A stretch of 64,000 bases of DNA from assembly GCF_009826975.1 (NCBI RefSeq), contig NZ_WUMO01000003.1, positions 62,001-126,000 on the forward strand, read 5' to 3'. The notes under the pieces are model-generated. The model had not been told where the DNA came from. It ran no database searches and worked only from the letters and a program-made list of their open reading frames with translations. The translations under genes and the position numbers were made by a program. Positions 51,565-61,298 of the stretch are shown in pieces; the first letter of the stretch is position 1; each line of letters begins with the position of its first letter. This stretch comes from Flavobacterium sp. HBTb2-11-1. Lineage in GTDB: Bacteria; Bacteroidota; Bacteroidia; Flavobacteriales; Flavobacteriaceae.

Positions 51565-51592
51565 AAACGCCCCATATTTGGGGCGTTTTTTT
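51565..51592. terminator. Bidirectional rho-independent terminator
   Basis: AAACGCCCC pairs with GGGGCGTTT around an ATATTT loop and is followed by more Ts. The flanking genes converge on it. Confidence 0.9.
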
Positions 51593-51613
51593 GGCATGTA
51601 TAGATGAACAAGT

Positions 51614-52843
51614 TTACTTTTTATCTATTTTATAAAGTCTTCCTTGATCGGTAACGGCGTATAATGCTTCATCTTTTCCTTGTGTAATATCTCTAAATCT
51701 TTGTCCTTCGCCAGCCAATAATCTTTCTTCACCAGCCACTTTATTGTCTTTAAAAGCTAAACGTACAATATGCATACCGCTTAAAGCGCCTATGAATAAA
51801 TTATTTTCCCATTCTGGAATTCGTTTTCCAGCGTAAAACGTCATACCGCTTGGCGAAACCACAGGATCCCAATAATAAACAGGCTGTTCCATTCCGGTTT
51901 GCTGCGTAATACCCTCTCCAATTTTCGTACCACTATATTCAATTCCGTAAGTAATTGTTGGCCAGCCGTAATTTGCTCCAGCTTTAATTCGGTTAATTTC
52001 GTCACCGCCTCTAGGCCCGTGTTCGCTTTGCCATAATTCGCCTGTTGTCGGATGCATAGCCAATCCCTGTGGATTTCTATGTCCGATGGTATAAATTTCT
52101 GGTAAAGCCCCAGCCTGAGTAAACGCTGGATTTCCTGGAGCTGCCTGTCCGCTTGTTGTAATACGGATAATTTTACCCAAACTGCTTGTTACAGATTGAG
52201 CCAACGGACGCGTTTCTAGAACTGATCTTTCTCCAATGCTTACAAATAAATTTCCAGTTTTGTCAAATAAAATACGGCTTCCGTAATGCAGTGTGCTTGC
52301 GTTGGGCGTGTTCGAACGATAAATAACCGTTGCGTTCTCAATTGCTTTTTCGTCGTCAGAAATTCTTCCTTTCGCGACAGCGGTAATATTTCCGCCTGCT
52401 ACAACTTCAGAGAAAGTCCAATAAATCATTCTATTGGTAGCAAATGCAGGATCAAGACAAATTCCAAGTAATCCGCCTTGGCTATCTGGATTAACAGCAG
52501 GAACTCCAGTTAGTGCATTGCTGATAACACCTGCTTGAGTTACGATTTTAATTTTGCCTCCTTTTTCAGTTACAAGCAGACGTCCGTCAGGAAGATAAGC
52601 AACTCCCCAAGGAGCGCTTAAGCCGCTGGTAATAACTTTAGATTCAATTTCGGTGGTAGTTTGGATACTTCCTGCTCGTGTCTGCCCTGCAAAAGCGGGC
52701 TGATAAGTCGTATTTGCCGTTCCCGTTTCTACAGGAGGCCCTGTTGGTCCTGGATCTGTGCCTCCGTCAGTATTGTCGTTATTAGAGCAACTGCCTAAAA
52801 CAAGAATGCCTGCAAGAAGAAAAATACTTTTTTGAATTATCAT
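51614..52843 (-). CDS. PQQ-dependent sugar dehydrogenase (soluble aldose/sorbosone type), lipoprotein
   Basis: This 409-residue protein has a lipoprotein signal (VLGSC, Cys19), a low-complexity spacer (NNDNTDGGTDPGPTGPP) and a six-bladed beta-propeller of the glucose/sorbosone dehydrogenase family. Motifs are PWGVAYLPDGRLLVTEKGG (about 75-93), GLLGICLDPAF, YWTFSE, HRNPQGLAMHPTTGELWQSE, HGPRGGDEINRIKAGANYGW (about 275-294) and a final GRFRDI-like QRFRDITQG. It would oxidise aldoses in the periplasm or at the surface using PQQ. The gene is monocistronic. Bacteroidota often lack PQQ synthesis and may need external PQQ; that is general knowledge, not seen here. Confidence 0.9.
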   Translation of the reverse strand: MIIQKSIFLLAGILVLGSCSNNDNTDGGTDPGPTGPPVETGTANTTYQPAFAGQTRAGSIQTTTEIESKVITSGLSAPWGVAYLPDGRLLVTEKGGKIKIVTQAGVISNALTGVPAVNPDSQGGLLGICLDPAFATNRMIYWTFSEVVAGGNITAVAKGRISDDEKAIENATVIYRSNTPNASTLHYGSRILFDKTGNLFVSIGERSVLETRPLAQSVTSSLGKIIRITTSGQAAPGNPAFTQAGALPEIYTIGHRNPQGLAMHPTTGELWQSEHGPRGGDEINRIKAGANYGWPTITYGIEYSGTKIGEGITQQTGMEQPVYYWDPVVSPSGMTFYAGKRIPEWENNLFIGALSGMHIVRLAFKDNKVAGEERLLAGEGQRFRDITQGKDEALYAVTDQGRLYKIDKK

Positions 52844-53191
52844 AATGCTTTTATTTTTTGGTTAACAATAAATTTTTGCATTATCGAACATTTCGAAAGT
52901 GAAGATTATGAATAGAGATTCAATAACGTTGAAATGGTCAGTTTCAAATGAATGCTCTGTTTTTTCAATTAAGAATGCCTAAACGCTTGTGCCATTTATG
53001 TGAAGCAGTAGAATTTCAAAATAGAAATTAAACTTCTTTTGGAAAAAGCATTTAGTGGGACATGCTTAATTGGAACGGAAAATTGTGATAAAATATTGCC
53101 AATACGAATTGGATTGTCTTCATCTTAGCAGAAATTTAACATTCAATATTTTAAAAGAAATTGGGCTGAGGCCTTACTTTTAAAGAAGATT
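52844..53191. other. 348-bp gap without recognisable features
   Basis: This AT-rich stretch separates the PQQ dehydrogenase gene from the DUF3861 gene. No repeat family, promoter consensus or terminator stem stood out, and no frame resembles a known protein. The start of the dehydrogenase on the minus strand should have its promoter at the left end. Confidence 0.4.
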
Positions 53192-53485
53192 TTAAAGGCT
53201 TTTTAATTTTTTCATGAAAATGGGAAAAACTTCGTTCAATTCGTCAAAAAGAGGATTTTTGCGATTTTTCAATTTGATTTCGCTAAACAATTTTAATCCC
53301 AAAGCAAATTGAACTGCTTCTGAATCGCTTGCAAAAATATTTTTTTGTTTGATTTTTTCTATAATTCCAAAAATTTCGTCGTGATTGTCAAATTCTATTC
53401 CAAGTTCTTTTGCTGGTTTGATTTCGCCGTTTGCATATTCCTTAAGGCTTAAAGTAAGGAAATATTTGTTTGATCTTTTTTCCAT
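53192..53485 (-). CDS. DUF3861-family small protein
   Basis: This 97-residue protein matches the DUF3861 pattern as I know it: KYFLTLSLKEYANGE near the start, LGIEFDNHDEIFGIIEKIK (about 29-47), then EAVQFALGLKLFSEIKLKNRKNP (about 57-79) and PIFMKKLKSL at the end. The function of the family is unknown. It begins 18 bp after the response-regulator stop, so it appears to be the third gene of the LytS/LytTR operon. Confidence 0.8.
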   Translation of the reverse strand: MEKRSNKYFLTLSLKEYANGEIKPAKELGIEFDNHDEIFGIIEKIKQKNIFASDSEAVQFALGLKLFSEIKLKNRKNPLFDELNEVFPIFMKKLKSL

Positions 53486-53503
53486 GATTTTGTAATTCTA
53501 ATT

Positions 53504-54235
53504 TTATTTCAGCCATTTATCTACCAATGTTTTAAAGGCTTCTTTATATTGTTCGCCAACTGTTATTTCTATTTTATCAATAAAAATGGAGTTTTTGCTG
53601 ATGGCGCTTATTTTATCTAGTGAAACAATGAAAGAGCGATGCACTCGCATGAACTTTGAAGAAGGCAGTTTTTCTTCTAATGCTTTAAGCGAAATAAGAG
53701 ACATTAAGGCTTTCTGAGAATCCTCAAGATGTACTTTTACATAATCTTTCAGACTTTCAATGTAGGTGATATCTTTCAGTGAAATTCTGACCCATTGGTA
53801 TTCAACTTTTAGAAAGATAAATTCATCATCTGCAGCAATGGAATTGAAATGATTATTTGCTTCTTCAGACAATTGTAAAACTTTGCTAGAGGCGCGCAGA
53901 AATTCTTCGTAGCTGAAAGGTTTTAAAAGATAATCCACAGCATTTACTTTATACCCTTCAATTGCATAATGATTGTAAGCAGTTGTAAAAATAATTTTTG
54001 GCAATGGTCCAGCTTGATCTTGTATTAACCTTGCCAGCTCCATTCCGCTTAAATTGGGCATATTGATATCCAAGAAAACTAAATCGGGTTTTGTTTCCCT
54101 GATAAGTCCCATGGCATCAACGGCATTATCGCAAGTAGAAATTAATTCTAAAAACGGAGTTTGCTCTATAAAAGTTTGCACCAATCTTAAAGCCAATGGT
54201 TCGTCATCTACTGCTATACATTTTAATACTGTCAT
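53504..54235 (-). CDS. LytTR-family response regulator
   Basis: This 243-residue regulator has a receiver domain (about 3-120: AVDDEPLALRLVQTFIE, phospho-acceptor Asp in LVFLDINMPNLSG, then TAYNHYAIEGYKVNAVDYLLKPF) and a LytTR DNA-binding domain (about 140-240: LKVEYQWVRISLKDITYIES, FMRVHRSFIVSLDKI). Its start overlaps the histidine-kinase stop by 4 bp, so the two form a coupled pair. Being divergent from the RND efflux operon, it is a candidate regulator of it. Confidence 0.94.
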   Translation of the reverse strand: MTVLKCIAVDDEPLALRLVQTFIEQTPFLELISTCDNAVDAMGLIRETKPDLVFLDINMPNLSGMELARLIQDQAGPLPKIIFTTAYNHYAIEGYKVNAVDYLLKPFSYEEFLRASSKVLQLSEEANNHFNSIAADDEFIFLKVEYQWVRISLKDITYIESLKDYVKVHLEDSQKALMSLISLKALEEKLPSSKFMRVHRSFIVSLDKISAISKNSIFIDKIEITVGEQYKEAFKTLVDKWLK

Positions 54236-55278
54236 TGCTCTAAATTTATCTTCAACTTAATTTTATACGTTCCGTGATCGGTAACTCCAAAAGAAATAAA
54301 ATGCTGATTTGGATAAATCAATTGTAATCTTCGCTTGGTATTGGCTAAACCAATTCCACCCACATCAGAAACAGCTGTTTTTTCGAAATAAGTATTTTCT
54401 ACTTCAAATTCCAGTTCGCTTTCATTTTGTGTAAGCTTTATGTAAATCTCACTTTTATCTGTGGCATGAACACCGTGTTTAAAAGCATTTTCTACTAAAG
54501 GTAGTAATAACATCGGAACAATTGGGTAATCGTGTATTTTTTCGGGAATATCTGTTGTAATGGTCAGTTTGCTATTGGCACGAAGTTTCATTAAAGCAAT
54601 AAAATCTTTCATAAATTCAGCTTCTTTCAGCAAAGTTGTTTTCTCTTCAGTGCTATAAAGCAGATAGCGCATCATGCGGCTTAAAGTATGAAGTGCATTT
54701 CTAGAATCTTCAATATTGGTATACGTTAACGAATAGATGCTATTAAGCGAATTAAAGAAAAAATGCGGATTGATTTGCGCTTTTAGCATTGCTAACTCAG
54801 CTACAGTTTTGTCTTGTTCGAGTTTCTGTTTATGCTGTGCTGCTTTTTGCCAATGCTGTAACATGGCCCAACTGGTGCTTATTCCTAAAACCAATAAGGT
54901 CAAAGTAAAAACATAATTGTCAAAATAAGGATTTTTATATTTTTTAAAACCAATAGCTTTCATAATCTGATTGTGAAGATCGGTTTGCGAGGTATAGAAA
55001 TAAGCGATTAGCTGCATGGCAATAACAGCCGCAAATGCCCAAAGCAAGAAAGGGGAGGTATTGTCTTTTATGATGGTTTTTGGAACTATGATTTTTGCAG
55101 TAGAATAAAATAGAACCATTAGTAAAATTAGTAATATGCTCTGCCAAAGCCAGAATACTTGCGGAAGTACAACATTCCAGGTAAGCGGAATATAAAACAG
55201 CATAAGATACCCTAATAAAGACCAGCCAAGAATGTGTAATCCGGTAAATAAATAAGGTCTGAAAATATTCGGTGTCAT
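54232..55278 (-). CDS. LytS-type sensor histidine kinase
   Basis: The ATG at 55278 (348 residues, MTPNIFRPYLFTGLHILGW) is preferred to the one at 55335, because it begins directly before the first membrane helix. Four membrane helices occupy about residues 10-140. A coiled-coil segment follows, then the His_kinase domain with AQINPHFFFNSLNSIYSL (phospho-acceptor His near 196) and an ATPase with PMLLLPLVENAFKHGV and GGIGLANTKRRLQLIYP. The partner is the LytTR regulator encoded next. Confidence 0.93.
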   Translation of the reverse strand: MTPNIFRPYLFTGLHILGWSLLGYLMLFYIPLTWNVVLPQVFWLWQSILLILLMVLFYSTAKIIVPKTIIKDNTSPFLLWAFAAVIAMQLIAYFYTSQTDLHNQIMKAIGFKKYKNPYFDNYVFTLTLLVLGISTSWAMLQHWQKAAQHKQKLEQDKTVAELAMLKAQINPHFFFNSLNSIYSLTYTNIEDSRNALHTLSRMMRYLLYSTEEKTTLLKEAEFMKDFIALMKLRANSKLTITTDIPEKIHDYPIVPMLLLPLVENAFKHGVHATDKSEIYIKLTQNESELEFEVENTYFEKTAVSDVGGIGLANTKRRLQLIYPNQHFISFGVTDHGTYKIKLKINLEQ

Positions 55279-55335
55279 TAATTTATGATTTGTTTGGACA
55301 ATATTACATTTTATTTGGATACAAATTTTCAGCAA

Positions 55336-55542
55336 TCGCCAAAACCCGAATTAGAGCCTCTAAAAAGCATTTTAGAGCCGATAAGATAAAAATTAAACAG
55401 CTGTTTAATATTTTAAAAAATTCCATCGGCTCTCATCTTATCTTTATCGATTATCTCTTGCTGTTCGTCTATTTGAAAAATTTCGTGCGTAATATTTTAT
55501 TTCTTTTGTTGGCATTTAATCGATAATTACACATTTTTCACA
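55336..55542. other. Divergent region between the LytS gene and the RND operon
   Basis: An inverted repeat pairs GAGCCGAT (about 55374-55381) with ATCGGCTC (about 55425-55432). Nearby are GATAAGAT/ATCTTATC words and a CAGCTG core at about 55400. This could be a binding site for the LytTR regulator or a hairpin. No clear TAnnTTTG box was found. Confidence 0.4.
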
Positions 55543-56697
55543 ATGAATAAGCCATCATTTTTAAGCATTCTCGCAGCATCACTTATTATCGCTTCTTGCG
55601 GTAAAAATGATAAATCGGCTCAGGCCGGAGGTGCACCGCAGATTAAAGAATATAAGACTGTGACATTACAGCCGGAATCAGCGACTTTGAACAGCGATTT
55701 TCCTGCTAGTATTCAAGGCCAGCAAAACATAGAAATCCGTCCAAGAGTGGAAGGTTATATTGATAAAATTTTTGTTGATGAAGGAGCAGTCGTAAAAGCA
55801 GGGCAACCGTTATTTAAAATCAGCGCTCCAGAATATGAACAGCAAGTTCGTACTGCAACAGCAAGCATTAAAAGTGCTCAGGCAGAAGTGAGCTCGGCAA
55901 AATTGGCTGTAAATAAAGTGAAGCCATTGGTTGAAAAAGGGATTATAAGCAAATACGATCTAGAATCTGCTCAATACACTTATGAGTCGGCTATGGCATC
56001 TTTAGCTCAGGCCAATGCCGCTTTAGTAAATGCTAAAGTTAATTTAGGATATACCACCGTAACGAGCCCTGTAAATGGAGTTGTAGGTTCAATTCCGTTT
56101 CGTTTAGGAAGCTTGGTAAGTTCAAATACAGCGGAGCCTTTAACAACAGTTTCAAGTATTGGTAATGTCTATGCTTATTTTGCAATGAATGAAAAAGTAC
56201 TGCTAAATTTTACTAAAGACGCAGGAGGTTCATTAAACCAAAAAATAAAAAGTATGCCCGAAGTTTCTTTAGTGCTTTCTGACGGGTCGACTTATGATCA
56301 GAAAGGAAAAATTGAAACTGTAAACGGATTAATCAATACAGAAACAGGTACAGTAAATTTTAGAGCACGTTTTCCAAACCCAAAAGGAGTTATAAGAAGC
56401 GGAAGCAGTACAACAGTGCAGATTCCGAATTTCGTAAAAGATGCCATTATAATACCGCAAAGCGCCACTTTTGAACTTCAGGATAAAATGTTCGCAGTAG
56501 TTGTTGGTAAAGACAAAAAGACAAGAAATGCGAATATCACGGTGCTTGACAATTCAGCAGGAAACTATTATGTGGTAACAAGCGGTTTGAAACCTGGTGA
56601 CGAAATTGTATTGGAAGGAGTTGCTTCATTAAAAGAAGGAACTGAAATTAAAGCTCAAAATCAAAGCCCAGAAACAGTTTACGCCGATTTAAAATAA
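55543..56697 (+). CDS. RND efflux periplasmic adaptor (membrane fusion protein), lipoprotein
   Basis: This 384-residue protein has a lipoprotein signal (IIASC, Cys19). The adaptor domains are in order: barrel-sandwich/lipoyl half (QNIEIRPRVEGYIDKIFVDE, about 61-80), a short alpha-helical hairpin (AEVSSAKLAVNKVKPLVEKGIIS region, about 105-165), the second lipoyl half (VTSPVNGVVGSIPFRLGSLV), a beta-barrel domain and a membrane-proximal domain (PQSATFELQDKMFAVVV). It couples the inner-membrane pump to the outer-membrane channel. It is the first gene of a three-gene operon (5-bp and 18-bp gaps). Confidence 0.94.
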   Translation: MNKPSFLSILAASLIIASCGKNDKSAQAGGAPQIKEYKTVTLQPESATLNSDFPASIQGQQNIEIRPRVEGYIDKIFVDEGAVVKAGQPLFKISAPEYEQQVRTATASIKSAQAEVSSAKLAVNKVKPLVEKGIISKYDLESAQYTYESAMASLAQANAALVNAKVNLGYTTVTSPVNGVVGSIPFRLGSLVSSNTAEPLTTVSSIGNVYAYFAMNEKVLLNFTKDAGGSLNQKIKSMPEVSLVLSDGSTYDQKGKIETVNGLINTETGTVNFRARFPNPKGVIRSGSSTTVQIPNFVKDAIIIPQSATFELQDKMFAVVVGKDKKTRNANITVLDNSAGNYYVVTSGLKPGDEIVLEGVASLKEGTEIKAQNQSPETVYADLK

Positions 56698-56702
56698 AAA
56701 AA

Positions 56703-59700
56703 ATGTTTAAAAAATTTATACAAAGACCCGTACTCTCGACGGTAATATCTGTTATTATCGTTATTTTAGGTGTTTTAGGCCTAATTGAGTTACCGATTTC
56801 TCAATATCCCGATATTGCACCGCCAACTGTAAACGTTGCTGCAAGTTATACTGGAGCCAATGCTGATGTGGTACTGAAAAGTATCGTGATTCCGCTGGAA
56901 GAGCAGATTAATGGTGTAGAAAACATGACTTACATGACTTCTACAGCAACAAATGATGGTAACGCTTCAATTAAGGTTTTCTTTAAAGTAGGTACAAATC
57001 CTGACTTAGCAGCGGTAAACGTTCAGAACAGGGTTTCTAGAGCAACAAGTTTATTGCCAGTAGAGGTAACTCAGGCTGGGGTTACTGTAACCAAAAGTCA
57101 GAGCAGTAACTTATTGATTTTCTCTTTATATAGTGATGATAAAGCATATGATCAGACGTTTCTTCAAAATTATGCAAAGATCAACCTTGTACCTCAAATC
57201 CAGCGTGTAGTTGGAGTGGGTGACGTAACCGTTTTTGGTGCAAAAGATTACTCCATGAGAATCTGGCTGAAACCAGATATAATGCAGCAATACAAACTGA
57301 TTCCGAGTGATATTTCTGCAGCTTTGGCAGAACAAAATATTGAAGCAGCACCAGGTAAATTTGGTGAGAACGGAAATCAGGCATTTCAATATGTAATTAA
57401 ATACAAAGGACGTTTAACAAGTGCTCAGGAATTTGAGAATATTGTTATCAAATCGGTTGGAAATGGGCAAATGCTAAGACTTAAAGATGTAGCCAAAGTA
57501 GAGCTTGGATCTTTAAGTTATTCGTCAACTATTAAAACAAACGGTGTAGAATCGGCAGCAATGGCAATTAGCCAGACTCCCGGATCAAATGCGCGTGATG
57601 TAATCATCAATTCTAAAAAACTGATTGAAGAAGCAGCAAAAAGTTTCCCAAAAGGAATGAAGTACACTATTATGGTGGACGTTAACGAAAACTTGGATGC
57701 GTCTATAGAAAAAGTAATTCATACTTTGGTTGAAGCCTTTATATTGGTTTTCATCGTAGTATTCATTTTCCTTCAAGATTTTAGATCGACTTTAATTCCA
57801 GCGATTGCAGTTCCGGTTGCGATTGTGGGAACATTTTTCTTCCTGAATTTATTTGGATTCACGATTAACTTATTGACGCTTTTTGCGATGGTGCTCGCCA
57901 TTGGTATTGTGGTCGATGATGCGATTGTCGTCGTCGAGGCCGTACACGCTAAACTGGATCACGGATATAAATCGGCTAAAAAAGCCACAATTCATGCAAT
58001 GGACGAAATTTCGGGAGCGATTATTTCGATTACATTGGTAATGGCCGCGGTATTTATTCCAGTAACATTTATTACAGGATCTACAGGAGTTTTTTACAAA
58101 CAGTTTGGTATTACACTGGCAGTTGCGATTATTCTTTCTGCAGTAAACGCCTTGACATTAAGTCCGGCTTTATGTGCGCTTTTATTGAAGCCGCACGCTG
58201 ATGACCATAAACATAAAAGTTATCTGCAGCGTTTTTACACTTCATTTAACGTTGCATTCGATAATGTTACGGCAAGATACAAACGCTCGGTAAGTTTTCT
58301 TTCTGCTAAAAAATGGATTGCATTAGCATCGATTGTAATTGCTGGTTTGGCATTGGTTTATATGATGAAAACTACGCCTTCGGCTTTCGTTCCTTCAGAA
58401 GATCAGGGGACTGTTTTTGCTAACATCAGCTTACCGCCATCTGCTTCTATGGAACGTTCGGATGTCATTGCAAAGCGAGTAGATAGCATTGCGAAAACCA
58501 TTCCAGGAGTTAAAAATACACTTCGCATTGTAGGTCAGAACTTTACCGCTGGAGCGGGTAGTGCTTACAGTATGGTTATCGTGAAATTGAAACCTTGGGA
58601 CGAACGTGATTTGAGTGTCGATGATGTAATCGGACAGCTTTTTGCCAAAACAAGCGGTATTCGTGAAGCTAGTATATTTTTCATTTCACCTCCAACTATT
58701 CAAGGTTTTGGACAAAGTGGAGGATTCGAATTCCAATTGCAAGATAAAGGTGGACATACAACAGCAGAATTCTATAAAGTAAATAATGAATTCTTAGCCA
58801 AATTATCTGAACGTCCAGAAATTCAATACGCGACAACACCATTCAACCCTGGTTTCCCTCAGTATATGATGGATATTAATTTAGCGAAAGCGAAAGATGC
58901 AGGAGTTTCGGTAAATACCATTTTATCAACGATGCAAGGATACTATGGTGGATTGTATGCTTCCAATTTCAACAAATTCGGAAAACAATACCGTGTCATG
59001 GTTCAGGCAGCACCAGAATTTAGAGCCAATACCGAAGGGTTGAATAAGATATTTGTCCGTAATAGTGCAGGAAATATGGCGCCAATTACTGAGTTTGTAA
59101 AAATGACGAGAGTTTTTGGACCAGAATCTATTTCGAGATTTAATTTATTTACCTCAATTTCGATTACTGGAGCACCAAAACCAGGTTATAGTTCTGGAGA
59201 TGCTATTAAAGCGATTCAGGAAGTGGCGGCAGAAAATCTTCCTGCGGGTTATGGTTATGAATTTTCTGGATTAACGCGTGAGGAATTAGCATCTGGAGGA
59301 GAAACGATTTTTATTTTCATTTTATGTTTGGTATTCGTTTACTTCCTTCTAAGTGCACAATATGAAAGTTACATTTTGCCATTTGCCGTATTATTCTCCA
59401 TTCCGTTTGGATTGGCAGGAGCATATTTGTTCTCCATTATTTTCAAATTGAACAGTAATATTTACCTGCAGATTTCTTTAATCATGTTGATCGGTCTTCT
59501 GGCTAAGAATGGTATTTTGATTGTCGAATTTGCTTTGGATAGAAGAAGAAAAGGGCTTCCAATAGTGCAAGCTGCAATCGAAGGAGCTGTAGCACGTTTA
59601 CGACCTATTTTGATGACTTCGTTTGCCTTCATTTTAGGATTGGTTCCCTTAATGTTTGCTTCTGGAGCGGGAGCTGTAGGAAATAGATCGATTGGTACAG

Positions 59701-59873
59701 GAGCCATTGGAGGTATGTTAATTGGAACAATCTTAGGAGTTTTCGTAATTCCAGTATTGTTTATCATTTTCCAAACTTTACAGGAAAAAATAAGCGGTCC
59801 GGCAAAAGATGGCTATGATGATGACGATGATGATGAAGACGAAATTCATTTAATAGAAGCTCACAAAGAGTAA
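56703..59873 (+). CDS. RND multidrug efflux pump (HAE1/AcrB type)
   Basis: This 1056-residue pump has the twelve-helix RND layout: helix 1 MFKKFIQRPVLSTVISVIIVI, a first large periplasmic loop (YTGANADVVLKSIVIPLEEQINGV), helix 4 with the proton-relay pair in AIGIVVDDAIVVVEAVH (Asp-Asp near 408-409), a second periplasmic loop, and helix 10 with LIGLLAKNGILIVEFA (relay Lys near 941). The end is a very acidic tail (DDDDDDEDE). The family exports lipophilic drugs, bile salts or dyes by proton exchange. All catalytic residues appear intact. Confidence 0.97.
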   Translation: MFKKFIQRPVLSTVISVIIVILGVLGLIELPISQYPDIAPPTVNVAASYTGANADVVLKSIVIPLEEQINGVENMTYMTSTATNDGNASIKVFFKVGTNPDLAAVNVQNRVSRATSLLPVEVTQAGVTVTKSQSSNLLIFSLYSDDKAYDQTFLQNYAKINLVPQIQRVVGVGDVTVFGAKDYSMRIWLKPDIMQQYKLIPSDISAALAEQNIEAAPGKFGENGNQAFQYVIKYKGRLTSAQEFENIVIKSVGNGQMLRLKDVAKVELGSLSYSSTIKTNGVESAAMAISQTPGSNARDVIINSKKLIEEAAKSFPKGMKYTIMVDVNENLDASIEKVIHTLVEAFILVFIVVFIFLQDFRSTLIPAIAVPVAIVGTFFFLNLFGFTINLLTLFAMVLAIGIVVDDAIVVVEAVHAKLDHGYKSAKKATIHAMDEISGAIISITLVMAAVFIPVTFITGSTGVFYKQFGITLAVAIILSAVNALTLSPALCALLLKPHADDHKHKSYLQRFYTSFNVAFDNVTARYKRSVSFLSAKKWIALASIVIAGLALVYMMKTTPSAFVPSEDQGTVFANISLPPSASMERSDVIAKRVDSIAKTIPGVKNTLRIVGQNFTAGAGSAYSMVIVKLKPWDERDLSVDDVIGQLFAKTSGIREASIFFISPPTIQGFGQSGGFEFQLQDKGGHTTAEFYKVNNEFLAKLSERPEIQYATTPFNPGFPQYMMDINLAKAKDAGVSVNTILSTMQGYYGGLYASNFNKFGKQYRVMVQAAPEFRANTEGLNKIFVRNSAGNMAPITEFVKMTRVFGPESISRFNLFTSISITGAPKPGYSSGDAIKAIQEVAAENLPAGYGYEFSGLTREELASGGETIFIFILCLVFVYFLLSAQYESYILPFAVLFSIPFGLAGAYLFSIIFKLNSNIYLQISLIMLIGLLAKNGILIVEFALDRRRKGLPIVQAAIEGAVARLRPILMTSFAFILGLVPLMFASGAGAVGNRSIGTGAIGGMLIGTILGVFVIPVLFIIFQTLQEKISGPAKDGYDDDDDDEDEIHLIEAHKE

Positions 59874-59891
59874 AATTTAATTACAAGAAAA

Positions 59892-61298
59892 ATGACGAAT
59901 AGTTCAAATAAATATATTTTACTGGTAATAACAGCTGCGCTTATCAGTGCGTGCTCTGTTACCAAGAAATACGAACGTCCCACGACATTAAAAACAGACC
60001 AATTGTACCGAGATCAGTCTTCAACCGATTCTACGACAATTGCAGATATGCCTTGGAATACTGTTTTTAAAGATGAGAAGCTGAATGCTCTAATTCAAAA
60101 AGGATTAGATCAGAATTTGAATCTAAAAAATGCCATTGAGAATATTGTTCAAGCCAGAGCATCTCTGCGTCAGAGCAAATTGGCATATTATCCAAGTTTG
60201 CAGTTAGACGCCAATGTAACGCATAACAAACAGTCTCAGGCAGGATTGAATTTTCCAGCGGGAATTAACATTAATACGCTGACAACAACTTATAAATTAG
60301 GCGTAAGCACTTCTTGGGAAATTGATGTTTGGGGTAAATTGAGCAGTTCTAAAAGAGCCGCACTGGCGACCTATTTAGCTTCTGATGCTGCAAAACAAGC
60401 CGTTCAGACACAATTGATTGCAGATATCGCGAATAATTATTTCCTGCTTTTGGCCTACGATAAACAATTGGAAATTACAGAGGAGACGCTAAAAAGCCGA
60501 ATTGAAAATGTAGAAACGATTAAAGCTTTAAAAGAAGGCGCAATTGTAACTGGTGCGGCTGTTGTTCAGAGTGAGGCGAATCAGCATGCGGCAGAAGTTT
60601 TGATTCCAGATTTGAAGCAAAATATTCGCGAAACCGAAAATGCAATCAATATTTTGCTAGGACAAGCTCCTGGACCAATTGATAGAGGTGTTTTGGGGAC
60701 ACAAATTATTCCTGAAAAAATCGCAATCGGAATGCCTGCACAATTATTAAATAACCGCCCGGACGTTCGTCAAGCAGAATTTAATTTCAGAGTTGCTTTT
60801 GAGTCGACTAATTTAGCTAAAACGTATTTCTATCCGAGTTTGACACTTACAGCAAGTACAGGTTTTTCAAATTTAGAACTGAACGATTTTTTTAGCCATT
60901 CCATTTTTTATTCAATTATTGGAGGATTAACACAGCCTTTATTCAATAACGGACTTAATAAAATGAGATTGACAACAGCTCAGTCGCAACAATTGCAAGC
61001 CTATAATAATTTCCAGCAAAGTCTTTTAGTGGCAGGTCAGGAAGTTTCAAATGCATTGTATTCGTATGAAATGGCTGTTGAAAAAGAAGATTCGAGAGCA
61101 AAACAAATTGCAGCTTTAGAAAAAGCAGTAGATTTTACACAAGAGCTTTTAGAGTATAGTTCGGCAACAAATTATACAGATGTATTGACGTCACAGCAAA
61201 ATCTTTTAGCGGCACAATTAAGCGGAGTAGCCGATAATTTGCAAAAATTACAAGCTGTTATTAATTTGTATAGAGCTTTAGGTGGTGGCTGGAGATAG
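59892..61298 (+). CDS. Outer-membrane efflux channel (OprM/NodT family), lipoprotein
   Basis: This 468-residue lipoprotein (signal ISAC, Cys21) has the duplicated outer-membrane-factor fold: PWNTVFKDEKLNALIQKGLDQN (about 54-75), YPSLQLDANV, LGVSTSWEIDVWGKLSSSKRA (about 137-157), LLNNRPDVRQAEFNFR (about 283-298), YPSLTLTAS, and the C-terminal YTDVLTSQQNLLAAQLS. It forms the trimeric exit duct for the pump encoded upstream and completes a tripartite system. Confidence 0.95.
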   Translation: MTNSSNKYILLVITAALISACSVTKKYERPTTLKTDQLYRDQSSTDSTTIADMPWNTVFKDEKLNALIQKGLDQNLNLKNAIENIVQARASLRQSKLAYYPSLQLDANVTHNKQSQAGLNFPAGININTLTTTYKLGVSTSWEIDVWGKLSSSKRAALATYLASDAAKQAVQTQLIADIANNYFLLLAYDKQLEITEETLKSRIENVETIKALKEGAIVTGAAVVQSEANQHAAEVLIPDLKQNIRETENAINILLGQAPGPIDRGVLGTQIIPEKIAIGMPAQLLNNRPDVRQAEFNFRVAFESTNLAKTYFYPSLTLTASTGFSNLELNDFFSHSIFYSIIGGLTQPLFNNGLNKMRLTTAQSQQLQAYNNFQQSLLVAGQEVSNALYSYEMAVEKEDSRAKQIAALEKAVDFTQELLEYSSATNYTDVLTSQQNLLAAQLSGVADNLQKLQAVINLYRALGGGWR

